Of a DNA stretch of 56,741 nucleotides, positions 1-9,004 are shown piece after piece. The notes beneath the pieces were generated by a model that saw only the letters and a list, made by a program, of their open reading frames with translations, did no database searches and was not told the DNA's origin. The DNA is from SAR324 cluster bacterium SAR324-CTD7B (lineage in GTDB: Bacteria; SAR324; NAC60-12). The stretch is taken from positions 1 through 56,741 of the forward strand of contig LSNO01000039.1 of NCBI GenBank assembly GCA_002082305.1. Direction: 5' to 3'. The position numbers and the translations under genes are program-made. Within the stretch, counting starts at the first letter, position 1. Each line of letters begins with the position of its first letter.

Positions 1-353
1 TCATGTTTATCCAGTTGACGCCAACTTGTTAACAAAAGCGGTATATCTGACGCGTCACCAAGCATACCGATCAACATCGCAATTTGCCAGGAATGATTAT
101 CAGATTCCGGAGTCTTAATTGAGTTTCTTAGAACAGGCAGACCCCATTCCGGATATGTTAAAAATGCCTGCATTGCTTGAAATCGTTTTTCTGGAGCAGT
201 ATCAACCAACATCGGTAACCAGCGATGCTCAAAGCCATACTTAACCTGTTCTTCAAAAAAAGCATGAGCCGGCGGTATTCTTAAGAATCCAGCGGAAAAT
301 AACATAATCATGTAGATCTGGATTATCAGAAGTAATTTTATATACTTTTTCAA
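1..353 (-). CDS. exported protein of unknown function, N-terminal fragment
   Basis: The gene is cut by the left edge, so only its first ~117 codons are seen. A TTG start overlaps the TGA stop of the upstream glycosyltransferase (TTGA), which suggests translational coupling. The N-terminus begins LKKYIKLLLIIQIYMIMLF and ends its hydrophobic core at an AHA-type signal peptidase site. The mature part is helical, with phrases such as MLIGMLGDASDIPLLLTSW, which resemble HEAT/armadillo-like repeats. That resemblance is an impression only. Function unknown. Confidence 0.6.
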   Translation of the reverse strand, partial: MKKYIKLLLIIQIYMIMLFSAGFLRIPPAHAFFEEQVKYGFEHRWLPMLVDTAPEKRFQAMQAFLTYPEWGLPVLRNSIKTPESDNHSWQIAMLIGMLGDASDIPLLLTSWRQLDKH

Positions 354-1480
354 ATTCCGTCCTTCCATTGTTTGTATCCGTACTCAATGGCATGAGCCAT
401 CTGATTTTTGTAAATTTTCCTGCCAAAGCGTTCCGTTTGCTGCTGAAATGCTTCCGGAGTAAAATTCATCCAGATTCGTTCCATTTCCTCCACTGCCCCG
501 CAGAGTGCGTCAACTTTTTGTTCTGAGAAAAACAGTCCTGTTTGCTCAGTTACGGTTTCCATAGCACCTCCGGAAGCAAAAGCAATCACCGGAGTATTGC
601 ATGCCTGTGCTTCCAGCGGGGTAATGCCAAAATCGTCTTCGCCCGGAAACAAGAAGGCACGCGCCTGCTGGTATAATTCTACCAGTTTTTCACTCGAAAG
701 ATCACCAAGAAATTCAATGTTTTCTCCAGCAATTGACCTGCAATATTCTTCGTCTTGACCGCTACCCACTATTTTAAGCGGTAACTTTAGTCGGTTAAAA
801 GCTTCCACTGCCAAATCCACCCTTTTATTTGGTGCAAAAGCTCCTACCATTAGATAGTAACTTTTTTTTGTGTCTCCTGGTCTAAACCGGGAAAGATCAA
901 CTGGTGGGTAAATAACTTGTGACTCACGGCTGTAATAATCAAGAATTTTTCGGCGAATGTTGTGGCTGATGCAAAGAAAAGTATCTACACGTTTCGACGA
1001 ATTTCGATCCCAATGTCGTAAATAGGGACGCATTAATTCTGCACCAATTCTGACAGGCCAGGAAGTTCGAGGCTGACGAAAATAAGTTTCAAACTGATCC
1101 CATACATAACGCATTGGAGTGTAAATGTATGAAATATGATAGACCGAGTCATCGTGTTTCACTCCTTTTGCAACACAATGGCTGGAACTGATTATAAGAT
1201 CATATCCGCTGAAATCAAACTGCTCTATCGCCAGTGGGAAAAGAGGAAGATAATGTCGGTATTTTTTTAAACCAAAGGGCATATTCTGAATGAAAGATGT
1301 ACGGATGCGCATGGACTCAATCGTCCGTGAAAGCTTGCCCTTATCATGAATTAAAGTAAAAAGATCTGCTTCAGGAAACAGTTCACATAGTACCTCCAAA
1401 CATTTTTCACCGCCACGCATTCCATTCAGCCAATCGTGTACCAGCGCCACTTTACGCCCCTCCAGTAGCGATACTGTCAT
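350..1480 (-). CDS. GT4-family glycosyltransferase
   Basis: 376 residues. It likely transfers a sugar (mannosyl-type by family likeness) from a nucleotide sugar to a glycan or lipid acceptor at the cytoplasmic face of the membrane. Residues 14-26 (VHDWLNGMRGGEK) form the N-terminal GT4 acceptor-side motif. The C-terminal Rossmann domain starts near YLMVGAFAPNKRVDLAVEAF and holds the donor-binding segment EDDFGITPLE, where the usual EX7E first acid is Asp. Its ATG overlaps the stop of the HAD gene (ATGA) and its stop overlaps the next start, so three genes are translationally coupled. The exact substrate cannot be read from sequence. Confidence 0.88.
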   Translation of the reverse strand: MTVSLLEGRKVALVHDWLNGMRGGEKCLEVLCELFPEADLFTLIHDKGKLSRTIESMRIRTSFIQNMPFGLKKYRHYLPLFPLAIEQFDFSGYDLIISSSHCVAKGVKHDDSVYHISYIYTPMRYVWDQFETYFRQPRTSWPVRIGAELMRPYLRHWDRNSSKRVDTFLCISHNIRRKILDYYSRESQVIYPPVDLSRFRPGDTKKSYYLMVGAFAPNKRVDLAVEAFNRLKLPLKIVGSGQDEEYCRSIAGENIEFLGDLSSEKLVELYQQARAFLFPGEDDFGITPLEAQACNTPVIAFASGGAMETVTEQTGLFFSEQKVDALCGAVEEMERIWMNFTPEAFQQQTERFGRKIYKNQMAHAIEYGYKQWKDGI

Positions 1481-2166
1481 TTTTTTTCTTTGATCAGTTT
1501 TGGAAGCATACCCATGTGTTTCAATTCCGAATAGTGATTTATATCAACGGATGGATGATCCTGCTCATGCTCCCAGGTAGAAGAGTAAGGAATGTGTACT
1601 GCGTGCCCTCCAATTTGTACAATTGGTACAATGTCTGAGCGCATTGAATTTCCAATCATCATGAAACGCGATACATCAATTTTGTGTTGAGTTAATATTT
1701 TTTTATACGTCTCTGCGGTTTTATCACTGACAATTTCCACAGCAGCAAAATAGTCAGCCAATCCGGAGCGTGCAATTTTTATTTCCTGATCAATCAAATC
1801 GCCCTTGGTGATAAGCAGCAAGTGAAAATTTTTGGATAATTCTTCAACTACTTCATGAACATGCGGCAGCAATTCAATGGGGGCAGCTAACATTTCGCGT
1901 CCAAAATCCAAAACCTGCTGTATCTCTTTACCGCTTACACTGCCACCTGTCAGTTCAATCGATGTCTCAATCATAGAAAGAATAAAACCTTTGATTCCAT
2001 AACCGAAGTGCTTGAGATTCTTTAACTGAGTTGAAGATAAAGTTTGATCTACTACTTCAGGTCCATGGGACGAAAGCATTTCACGAAACTTTTGCTGAGT
2101 CATAGTAAAGATAGACTCATTATGCCAGAGGGTATCATCGGCATCAAAGGCAATTACATCAAACAT
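1477..2166 (-). CDS. HAD-superfamily hydrolase
   Basis: 229 residues, a haloacid-dehalogenase-type phosphatase. Motif I is FDADDTLW, with nucleophile D8 and acid/base D10. Motif II is LLITKG, motif III includes K in VSDKTAETYKK, and motif IV is GNSMRSD. A helical cap of roughly 100 residues between motifs I and II fits subfamily I. Substrate unknown. The 4-base overlap with the GT4 gene downstream hints at a shared carbohydrate-phosphate role, which is inference. Confidence 0.88.
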   Translation of the reverse strand: MFDVIAFDADDTLWHNESIFTMTQQKFREMLSSHGPEVVDQTLSSTQLKNLKHFGYGIKGFILSMIETSIELTGGSVSGKEIQQVLDFGREMLAAPIELLPHVHEVVEELSKNFHLLLITKGDLIDQEIKIARSGLADYFAAVEIVSDKTAETYKKILTQHKIDVSRFMMIGNSMRSDIVPIVQIGGHAVHIPYSSTWEHEQDHPSVDINHYSELKHMGMLPKLIKEKK

Positions 2167-2297
2167 CGTTTAGTTTGTTGTAATCAGAGAGCGGGTAAAA
2201 GCAGAAGAGAAAAACAGTTGGCAGGAAGCCAATTCAGAAGTAACCGTAAAAATCAGGAAGGAAAAACATAGCTTCAGCTGTTTTTGAAGACAGCTCC

Positions 2298-2320
2298 GGG
2301 TGAGATAAACAATCTCACCC
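2298..2320 (-). terminator. hairpin after small gene
   Basis: Perfect 9-bp arms (GGGTGAGAT / ATCTCACCC) around a 5-base loop, 9 bases beyond the stop of the 62-residue minus-strand gene and before the HAD gene. No T-run follows directly, so termination is only probable. Confidence 0.4.
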
Positions 2321-2328
2321 AAGAGGCT

Positions 2329-2517
2329 TCAAAAAGATTGGCACTGGCGCTCCTCAACTAACATTTCTGTAAAGGAATCACGCATTACGTTGATCATTAT
2401 AACGTCCTTGCGTGTCTTTGCCGATGCCTCCAATAGATCCAATCCCAGACCAATTGAAATGTCCTGCTGAGTTAAGTCTTCCAACTGCAAAACAATATGT
2501 TTTAGCGAAGAATTCAT
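2329..2517 (-). CDS. small protein of unknown function (62 aa)
   Basis: I do not recognise this protein. It begins MNSSLKHIVLQLEDLTQQD and has no signal peptide, membrane segment or metal motif. Support for it being real: a very strong Shine-Dalgarno (AAGGAGGAAG directly before the ATG) and a separate hairpin after the stop. It lies between ribH (upstream) and the HAD gene. Confidence 0.6.
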   Translation of the reverse strand: MNSSLKHIVLQLEDLTQQDISIGLGLDLLEASAKTRKDVIMINVMRDSFTEMLVEERQCQSF

Positions 2518-2621
2518 CTTCCTCCTTACGGCTTCAAATTAACCGGAATCATTGGCCAGATTTCAAAAAAACCCGTGCCTAAACAACTATCTTCCGGTAT
2601 ACCGCTTATTCGATGCAGTTA

Positions 2622-3092
2622 CTATGCCTCCGATATTTGTTTTAAAAGACGTGCCATTTCAATTGCGCAATCCGTTGCATCACGACCCTGGTTACCAGCT
2701 TTAGCACCGGAACGCTCTATGGCCTGTTCAATGGTATCCGTCGTCAGGAGACCAAAACTAACCGGTACTCCGGTTTCCAATGAGGCTGAAGCAATTCCAC
2801 TGGACGCATTTGCACAAACGTAATCATAATGCGATGTTTCACCACGAATTACAGCGCCCAAACAAACAACAGCATCATTTTTTCCATTCATGGCTATTCT
2901 TTTTGCTGCTAAAGGAAGTTCAAATGCTCCTGGGACACGTATCACGGTAACATTATCTTTATTTCCACCGTGACGCACAAAAGAGTCCAGGGCACCTTCC
3001 AGCAAATGTTCACAGATAAATTCATTAAATCTTGCCACCACAAATGCTATTTTCAGATTAGCGGCCTGTAAGTCACCTTCAATTTGAACCAT
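2622..3092 (-). CDS. ribH: 6,7-dimethyl-8-ribityllumazine synthase
   Basis: 156 residues, standard length. It condenses 5-amino-6-ribitylaminouracil with dihydroxybutanone phosphate in riboflavin synthesis. Motifs include RFNE (21-24) for substrate stacking, PGAFELP (54-60), the phosphate-binding GAVIRGET (79-86) and catalytic H88. The start is supported by AAGGAGAAAC before the ATG. No other rib genes and no FMN riboswitch are adjacent, so the gene stands apart from a riboflavin operon here. Confidence 0.96.
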   Translation of the reverse strand: MVQIEGDLQAANLKIAFVVARFNEFICEHLLEGALDSFVRHGGNKDNVTVIRVPGAFELPLAAKRIAMNGKNDAVVCLGAVIRGETSHYDYVCANASSGIASASLETGVPVSFGLLTTDTIEQAIERSGAKAGNQGRDATDCAIEMARLLKQISEA

Positions 3093-3129
3093 GTTTCTCC
3101 TTAAATTATAAATTTAAGCTTAATCAGTC

Positions 3130-3447
3130 TTATGTAAAATCTCTAGATTTCGCAAAATCACGGAGCATCTTGAAATGGAAAATACCTGTGTCATGACTAT
3201 CGCTCCAGTAAATACGAAGAGCATAGTTACCCACGTACTCACTTCTCAGGGAGTGTATATCTTTGGGGATACTTTCGGTGTCCAAAGTCTTCTTACCGCT
3301 GAGTTCGTCAATACAACTTGCACAGGGACATGCGTCCCGCAAATCAAAAAAACTGATATGGCTTTCTTCACCGTCTTGCCAGAGGATATATACTTCATCT
3401 CCTAAAAGAATTTTTTCCGGTTTGGCTTTTTTCTTTATTTTAAGCAT
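3130..3447 (-). CDS. DUF971 domain protein
   Basis: 105 residues, matching the DUF971 / gamma-butyrobetaine-hydroxylase-N-like fold: a small beta-rich domain with the Cys cluster CPCASCIDELSG near residues 40-51 and the ending YALRIYWSDSHDTGIF. In other bacteria such genes lie beside Fe-S or Mrp/ApbC genes, but none is present here. Molecular role unknown. It is 37 bases upstream of ribH on the same strand, so the two may be co-transcribed. Confidence 0.82.
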   Translation of the reverse strand: MLKIKKKAKPEKILLGDEVYILWQDGEESHISFFDLRDACPCASCIDELSGKKTLDTESIPKDIHSLRSEYVGNYALRIYWSDSHDTGIFHFKMLRDFAKSRDFT

Positions 3448-3622
3448 AATAAGCAGAACGTTTCAACTAAGTTACTCTTTTTACAAGGTGGTAGAGTTAG
3501 AAAAATAGAATTGCATGTTAATTTACAGTAATTGAAAGAACAACTCAAGCATTCCTTAGGCATAACAATGTATGCTATCGTGAGGAACATTGTAATTTTT
3601 ACATAACAATTTGAGAAAAACC

Positions 3623-4024
3623 ATGGCTGAAACCAAAGAAACAGGAGAAAAAGCTGTAAAATTCGGCAAAACACAGGATGTATCACTAAAGACTATTGAA
3701 AAGGCTCCAAAGGATACGCAGCAAAAATATCATGCTATCTCATCAAAAGGAGAATCCCTGAAAATAGTGGAAGCCGATGTTCTCAGCAGCAGTACCAAAG
3801 ATGATATAAAAACACAATTGCCTAAAGCAATTGTGGTAAAGAAAAATCTCAAAAAAGACGTAGAAATTCTGTATGCCAGCTTCAAAAAATTTAAGGAAAC
3901 TCACAGTAATGCTGAAGAAATAAAAGAATTCAAGATGGCATGCGACAAGGTGATCCTGGCCGCACAAAAATCTCATACTGAAATAAAAGAAAAAGTCTAC
4001 ACAATTTACGATAAAAAGAAATAA
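3623..4024 (+). CDS. lysine-rich hypothetical protein
   Basis: 133 residues from the ATG at 3623. An upstream in-frame TTG at 3611 would add four residues but has no better ribosome site. Over a fifth of the residues are Lys. The C-terminal half (FKKFKETHSNAEEIKEFKM and on) is predicted helical, possibly coiled coil. No signal peptide or known motif. It sits 34 bases ahead of tmk on the same strand. The high charge would fit a nucleic-acid-associated or cytoskeletal role, but nothing proves it. Confidence 0.65.
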   Translation: MAETKETGEKAVKFGKTQDVSLKTIEKAPKDTQQKYHAISSKGESLKIVEADVLSSSTKDDIKTQLPKAIVVKKNLKKDVEILYASFKKFKETHSNAEEIKEFKMACDKVILAAQKSHTEIKEKVYTIYDKKK

Positions 4025-4057
4025 ATCCCTTCCTTTCTATTTTGATACCCCAAATCC

Positions 4058-4705
4058 ATGAATTCCGGAAAACTTATCACTTTTGAGGGACTTGATGGCT
4101 GCGGAAAGAGTACCCAGTTAGAAAAAGTACATGACTGGCTGACCAGTCGTGGTTATACTGTCCTCAAAACCAGAGAGCCCGGCGGCACAAAAATTGGCCG
4201 GCAAATCCGTAGTATTCTTCTCAATCCGGAACATAAAGAACTACAGCCTGAAAGTGAATTGCTGCTCTATTTGTCAGATCGGATCCAGCACCTTCAAGAA
4301 ACAATAATTCCGGCAAAAAAGGCTGGAAAGATTGTCCTGTGTGACCGCTTTCATGATTCAACAGTAGCCTATCAGGGCTATGGCAGAGGCTTGAATTTGA
4401 GCAGCATTGAGTCTATTGTAGAGCATTGCATAAATCCTTATGCTCCGGATTTGACTATTTTCCTGAATATTTCTCCTGAGACCGTTGCTGTACGTTTGGA
4501 GCAGCGTCAAAAACAAACAAAAAAGAATCGACTTGACCTGGAATCATTGAACTTTTTCAAACGTACTGCACAAGGATTTAAAGCTTTATCTGCAGCTGAA
4601 CCTGAACGCTATGTTTGCCTCGACGGCGAACAGAAAATTGAAGTTATCCATCATGAAATCGTTGCTGTCTTACAGAAACGATTCCATTTCCAGGATCTCA
4701 GTTAG
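4058..4705 (+). CDS. tmk: thymidylate kinase
   Basis: 215 residues. It phosphorylates dTMP to dTDP. P-loop GLDGCGKST at 11-19, the TREPGG segment binding dTMP, the family signature DRFHDSTVAYQGYGRG, and a LID region EQRQKQTKKNR that carries basic residues as in bacterial type II enzymes. No holB follows, unlike the common tmk-holB arrangement. Confidence 0.96.
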   Translation: MNSGKLITFEGLDGCGKSTQLEKVHDWLTSRGYTVLKTREPGGTKIGRQIRSILLNPEHKELQPESELLLYLSDRIQHLQETIIPAKKAGKIVLCDRFHDSTVAYQGYGRGLNLSSIESIVEHCINPYAPDLTIFLNISPETVAVRLEQRQKQTKKNRLDLESLNFFKRTAQGFKALSAAEPERYVCLDGEQKIEVIHHEIVAVLQKRFHFQDLS

Positions 4706-4819
4706 GAATTTTGGCTGCTAATTTCGTTTAGGGACCTAAGGTAAGGGAAAGTTGTTTAAAGGAACAAACGTCCCAGTGTTGTAACTCTATCCATTTTAAA
4801 TAACTCCTAATAAAATTAC

Positions 4820-5545
4820 ATGGAATTCTCAGGTTCGATAGTTATGACGCTTGTTTTTGTGTCACTGTTATTTGCTGTTTGTAGTGGTATCCTTGCATCA
4901 AAAAAAAATAGAAACTTTATTGGCTGGTTCTTTACAGGACTATTATTTGGTCCCTTTGCTTTATTTGTAGTATTACTTCCTTTACTCCCGGAAAAAACCA
5001 AAGATAATTCTAAGCTCTGGACATCTTGGAAATTCTGGACAGTTTGGGTTTCTTTATTTGGATTGATTGCTCTGTTGGCCTTTGGGTTTACTACCGACCC
5101 CAAAAATGTGCCTTCTCCTCTGGTTGGGCGACCTGCTCCGGATTTTGAGTTGACGGCTTTGAAAGGCGAGGAAACAATCCATTTAAGTGAACTTAGAGGT
5201 ACGCCTGTGCTACTGAATTTTTGGGCTTCATGGTGTCAAGAATGTAAGGTGGAAGCCCATATTCTGGAAGAATTTCACAAAAAATATGGTTCGGAGACAG
5301 AACAAATTCGAGTAATAGGTATTGCCATTCAGGATACTCTGCAAAACGCACAAGCATTTGCACGCCGTTTTGGTAAAAGCTATTATCTGGGCTTGGATGA
5401 TGATGCCGGTAATATTGCCTTGGATTATGGAATTTATGGAGTGCCGGAATCTTTTTTCATCGATCCGGATGGTATGATTTTCTATAAACAAATTGGGGGA
5501 GTGACTCCAGAATTACTGGCAAATAAATTTGAGCCATTTCTGTGA
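4820..5545 (+). CDS. membrane-anchored thioredoxin-like protein (TlpA/CcmG type)
   Basis: 241 residues. Three hydrophobic segments (about 7-25, 35-53, 70-90) precede a TlpA/ResA/CcmG thioredoxin domain starting at GRPAPDFELTALKG. The redox site is WCQEC (C139, C142), and the cis-Pro loop reads GVPESFFIDPDG as in CcmG-type reductases of apocytochrome c. Typical CcmG has one membrane helix and about 180 residues, so the front two-helix unit is extra. No ccm genes are adjacent, though a c-type cytochrome lies at 23.6 kb. It probably faces the periplasm and keeps thiols reduced. Confidence 0.82.
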   Translation: MEFSGSIVMTLVFVSLLFAVCSGILASKKNRNFIGWFFTGLLFGPFALFVVLLPLLPEKTKDNSKLWTSWKFWTVWVSLFGLIALLAFGFTTDPKNVPSPLVGRPAPDFELTALKGEETIHLSELRGTPVLLNFWASWCQECKVEAHILEEFHKKYGSETEQIRVIGIAIQDTLQNAQAFARRFGKSYYLGLDDDAGNIALDYGIYGVPESFFIDPDGMIFYKQIGGVTPELLANKFEPFL

Positions 5546-5566
5546 AAGAGGCTGCAAATCATGTTT

Positions 5567-7168
5567 TCAGGGTATAACTCTTAACCGCACACTATAGGGA
5601 GCTTCAGAACGTAAGGATTTAGGCAAGTCGCCAAAACGTGCTTGACTCAGTCCATTCAGCACGGCAAGCTGAAATTTTACTGATTTTCCCGGCTGGGTCA
5701 GTTTTTGTTCCACCACTTTACCGAAACGGTCTATACTTAACTCTATTTTCAGTTCCAAACTAGGATCAAATCGTTGATGCGGTCGAAAATGTGAGGAAAA
5801 TTCCTGCCGTAATTCTTCGTGAAAAGATGACCTGCTCAATTCGAGACGAAGTTTTTTTATAAGTTTCTTTGCCATTTTTGATGTGATACGATGTTTTTTT
5901 ATGAGTTTCTTTGCCATTTTTGAAAGACTATCGTTTCCTTCTACTGAATTGTTATCTTGAAGAAGCGAAACTTCTTTCACCTGATTTGTATTTGATTCAG
6001 CCAGATGATGCATTGGAGGGTGGTCAAAGCGGAACTCAACTTTTAACTCTTCATCAGGAAACGCCTCTGGAAGAGGAGGCAGTGGGACCAGGATGGTTGC
6101 TTCTTTTGCTGCTTCACGCATGATGTCTGAAATTTCACCCCTGCTATTGACCTGATAACTGCTCACAATACCACTTCTTTCAACGGTAGCCTGGACGAAA
6201 ACCTCTCCGCCTTCAGGTTTGGAACCTGATAAATAATCTTGCGGTGGGTGATTGCGCCAATGGTAATATACTAATTGGCTCCAACGTTCAATGTAACTTT
6301 TATAATTCCAATCGTAATTGCTGAGCCGGTAATCCTGATAAAAACGAATTGTCAATTCCGGACGAAACAATATGCTGAGTTTTTTAGTCTTTGAGAAATT
6401 GGAACTTTTTGATTTTGAAATTTTTGATTTTGAAACTGGTAAATCCTGAGATTTGGCAATTGTGTCTGTAACCGGCGTCTCTGGTTTTGGCAAACTCTCT
6501 ATTAATTGGAGGTCTGATTCAGGAAAATCAACACTGTCCAGCAATTCAAATTTGAGAATAAATTGAGGTGAGAGCATGGCTTCAGTTTCAGTAGGACTTG
6601 CCTCTTTGAGATAATCTTCGTCTCCAGCAAAACTATTACCGGAAAAAAATACCCACTGACCTTCATTAAAATTAGCCAGCCAGCTATGCAGTGATGTTCC
6701 GGGAAGGATCAGAGTGTCGTAATCCAAATCTGTGTAGGCATTGTTCCAGGTTCCCATTGTGACCCTGAATTCCGGAGCAGTTTTATTTTCAGTAGCATTT
6801 TCCGGAGGAACCATTGCGAGTTCAATTTCCAAATAAGCTTTACCATTACCAGTAGTATGCAGTGTCCGAATACGACCGATCCACTTTGTTAAGACCCTGT
6901 CCTTTAGTTGCTCAGCCAAAAATTGTTGTCGTTTTTGTCGCAGTAAAAATTTTTGAACAGCATTGGGTGAGGCTTGGTATTTGGCAGCATATTCTGCTAA
7001 ACCATTCATGAATTGTTGCTGAATTTCCGGAATCATTGCTCCAAGTATTTCCGGAGATGGATTAATGTTTTTGACAGTATTTTTCGGTTGCTCACTCCAA
7101 ACTGCAGTCGCAAAAACAACACAGCATATCAGCAAACATATTCCAAAATATTCTCTATGATTCAGCAT
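5567..7168 (-). CDS. exported protein with two TonB-C-like domains
   Basis: 533 residues with an N-terminal signal peptide (hydrophobic 10-23, AVWS-type site). Two regions resemble TonB/TolA C-terminal domains. The first has VQATVERSGIVSSYQV followed by MREAAKEATILVPLPPLP. The second, at the extreme C-terminus, has IELSIDRFGKVVEQ and AVLNGLSQARFGDLP. Between them is a basic linker with a 14-residue tandem repeat built on SKMAKKLIKK. A Ser/Lys stretch (SKSKISKSKSSNFSKTKK) lies before the first domain. There is no ExbB/ExbD nearby and no TonB transmembrane anchor motif, so it may be a periplasmic scaffold rather than an energy transducer. Confidence 0.65.
   Translation of the reverse strand: MLNHREYFGICLLICCVVFATAVWSEQPKNTVKNINPSPEILGAMIPEIQQQFMNGLAEYAAKYQASPNAVQKFLLRQKRQQFLAEQLKDRVLTKWIGRIRTLHTTGNGKAYLEIELAMVPPENATENKTAPEFRVTMGTWNNAYTDLDYDTLILPGTSLHSWLANFNEGQWVFFSGNSFAGDEDYLKEASPTETEAMLSPQFILKFELLDSVDFPESDLQLIESLPKPETPVTDTIAKSQDLPVSKSKISKSKSSNFSKTKKLSILFRPELTIRFYQDYRLSNYDWNYKSYIERWSQLVYYHWRNHPPQDYLSGSKPEGGEVFVQATVERSGIVSSYQVNSRGEISDIMREAAKEATILVPLPPLPEAFPDEELKVEFRFDHPPMHHLAESNTNQVKEVSLLQDNNSVEGNDSLSKMAKKLIKKHRITSKMAKKLIKKLRLELSRSSFHEELRQEFSSHFRPHQRFDPSLELKIELSIDRFGKVVEQKLTQPGKSVKFQLAVLNGLSQARFGDLPKSLRSEAPYSVRLRVIP
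5851..5923 (-). repeat. 42-base tandem repeat inside the TonB-like gene
   Basis: Two 31-base copies (5851-5881 and 5893-5923) lie 42 bases apart and differ at one base. They encode two copies of SKMAKKLIKK. The near identity points to a recent duplication or an active slippage locus. Confidence 0.85.
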
Positions 7169-7265
7169 TGTCTCTTTTTTTCGATCTAATGTAATCCGGA
7201 TCCTTCATTAACTATCAAACAACATAGCAGTGTCTGAAAACACAACTTCAATCTTGAGTTCATAC

Positions 7266-8903
7266 TCACTGTTTTTCTCCCTTTTTGTTAAACTGGACAA
7301 GAAAGATGTCTTTCCCACCACTGTATTTTGCTCCATCCATTCGACCTTCTGTAAAACCTGTAACGTATATTTGTCCTTCCGTTCCAATAGCTAAACCTAA
7401 GGGGCGTTCGTTTTCCGGTGTACCAAATTGCCGAAGCCAGAGCAATTCGCCTCCCGAATCCAGCATTGCTAAAAAAGCATCCTCCTTTCCGAAATGAGAT
7501 TGCTTTTCCATACTACTTTCAGTATAGCCTCCCACCAGCAAGTTCCCTTCTGGAGTCCACAAAGTAACCGTACATTGTTCAGATTTCGTGCCTTTGAAAA
7601 TATATGTCCATAATTTTGTACCTTCGGAATTATATTTTGCGACAAATGCATCATAATTTTCTTGCATATCAGTACCATTACTTTCAGTTTGAGTAGTGTA
7701 CCCAACCAACGCAACTGCTTCATCAGATAGAATTGCCAGTGAAGTCCCCGAGTCATCGAGCTTTGTTCCAAATGTTTTGCTCCAGCGTTTAGGCCCCATC
7801 TTATACATTTTCAGCAGAAAAACATCTATACCTCCTGTTGATTTATTCCCGTCAAGAGACCGCATCATACTTCCGGTAAGATACAGACCAGTTCCTGAAT
7901 CAGCGGCAATTGCCTGAAGACTGATCCCTGGATTTAATTCAGTCGCCCACATTTTTTCGCCGGTTTTGCGGATCTTCATTAAATTGAAAGGAGATGCGGC
8001 AGAAACGTAAATATGTCCTTCCGAATCCAATGCCATTCCATTTCCTGATACTGTTCCAGAAATTCCGATTACTTTTGAAGATAATTTTTTGCCATTTACA
8101 TCATAAGTCAACTTAATAACAGCAGAATTGTTTTTTCCCTGCGAAAGACCACTCAAACTAAGTTGACCTGATTTTTTCATTCGCAAAACTGCAGCCTTAA
8201 CTGAGCGTCCAAAACCAGGTTGATGAATCCAATTCAAGAAACCGCTTGGGGCATATTTTGCCAGAAATAAATCTGATTCTTCTCCACTTTCACTTACACT
8301 GGTGTTTCCTGCAAGATAGACATTACCATCCTTATCAACAGTAATTGCAAAACCGGTATCGTCACCTTGCGTCCCAATTTGCTGGCTCCATGTCGTGCGA
8401 AATCCAAGTTTAGTTGTAAGATTTTTTTTCAATGAAGCACCATTTATAGCTTTTATTTCAGTACTCAAACGTATTTGATGAAACTCTTGTGCAGCATAAA
8501 CTCCTTTGGGAGACAGCACGATTCTTTTATTACCGTCCTCTAATTCCGGTAGATTCATGCGCACACAATTTCTGAAATTATAGGAGCTAATTTGTATGGT
8601 ACCGGAACATTGCGTATCTTCAGTGTTGACAGTAAGCGTCAGAGGATCAATTGGAACACTAAATTTCAAAACAATTTTTTCATTTCGTTTAACAGTGATT
8701 GCATTGTCTCTCGGTTCTATCGAAACAAGTTTTGGAGTTATAAGTGAAGTGTTTTTTGGTTTTTTCACAACAACATTTGCTGTTCCGCCGCACCCTCCCA
8801 ATAATACATTCATTAGAAAGCTTACAAATACAACTGAACAAGTAATTTTGGTTGTTAAATTCAATTTATTAATTTTATTCTTCATCTGTGAAAACCATGA
8901 CAT
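7266..8903 (-). CDS. SBBP beta-propeller repeat lipoprotein
   Basis: 545 residues. Lipobox LGGC with C38 follows a hydrophobic stretch, so the protein is likely lipidated in the envelope. Next comes an Ig-like/Big_5-type domain (EPRDNAITVKRNEKIVLKFS). The rest is a series of SBBP-type repeats with phrases such as TQGDDTGFAITVDKDGNVYL and FGTPENERPLGLAIGTEGQ, predicted to form a beta-propeller. The second Met (M7) is an alternative start that would give a more usual lipoprotein signal length. Ligand unknown. It belongs to the cell-envelope block. Confidence 0.78.
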   Translation of the reverse strand: MSWFSQMKNKINKLNLTTKITCSVVFVSFLMNVLLGGCGGTANVVVKKPKNTSLITPKLVSIEPRDNAITVKRNEKIVLKFSVPIDPLTLTVNTEDTQCSGTIQISSYNFRNCVRMNLPELEDGNKRIVLSPKGVYAAQEFHQIRLSTEIKAINGASLKKNLTTKLGFRTTWSQQIGTQGDDTGFAITVDKDGNVYLAGNTSVSESGEESDLFLAKYAPSGFLNWIHQPGFGRSVKAAVLRMKKSGQLSLSGLSQGKNNSAVIKLTYDVNGKKLSSKVIGISGTVSGNGMALDSEGHIYVSAASPFNLMKIRKTGEKMWATELNPGISLQAIAADSGTGLYLTGSMMRSLDGNKSTGGIDVFLLKMYKMGPKRWSKTFGTKLDDSGTSLAILSDEAVALVGYTTQTESNGTDMQENYDAFVAKYNSEGTKLWTYIFKGTKSEQCTVTLWTPEGNLLVGGYTESSMEKQSHFGKEDAFLAMLDSGGELLWLRQFGTPENERPLGLAIGTEGQIYVTGFTEGRMDGAKYSGGKDIFLVQFNKKGEKQ

Positions 8904-9004
8904 TTATCTGGTTCCTACTATGCGATTTTACAGCAAGCATGTCAATGTCTGAGGCACTTGAATTAATTGTAGAATTACAAAGATACAGAATTAAATGAGA
9001 AAAT

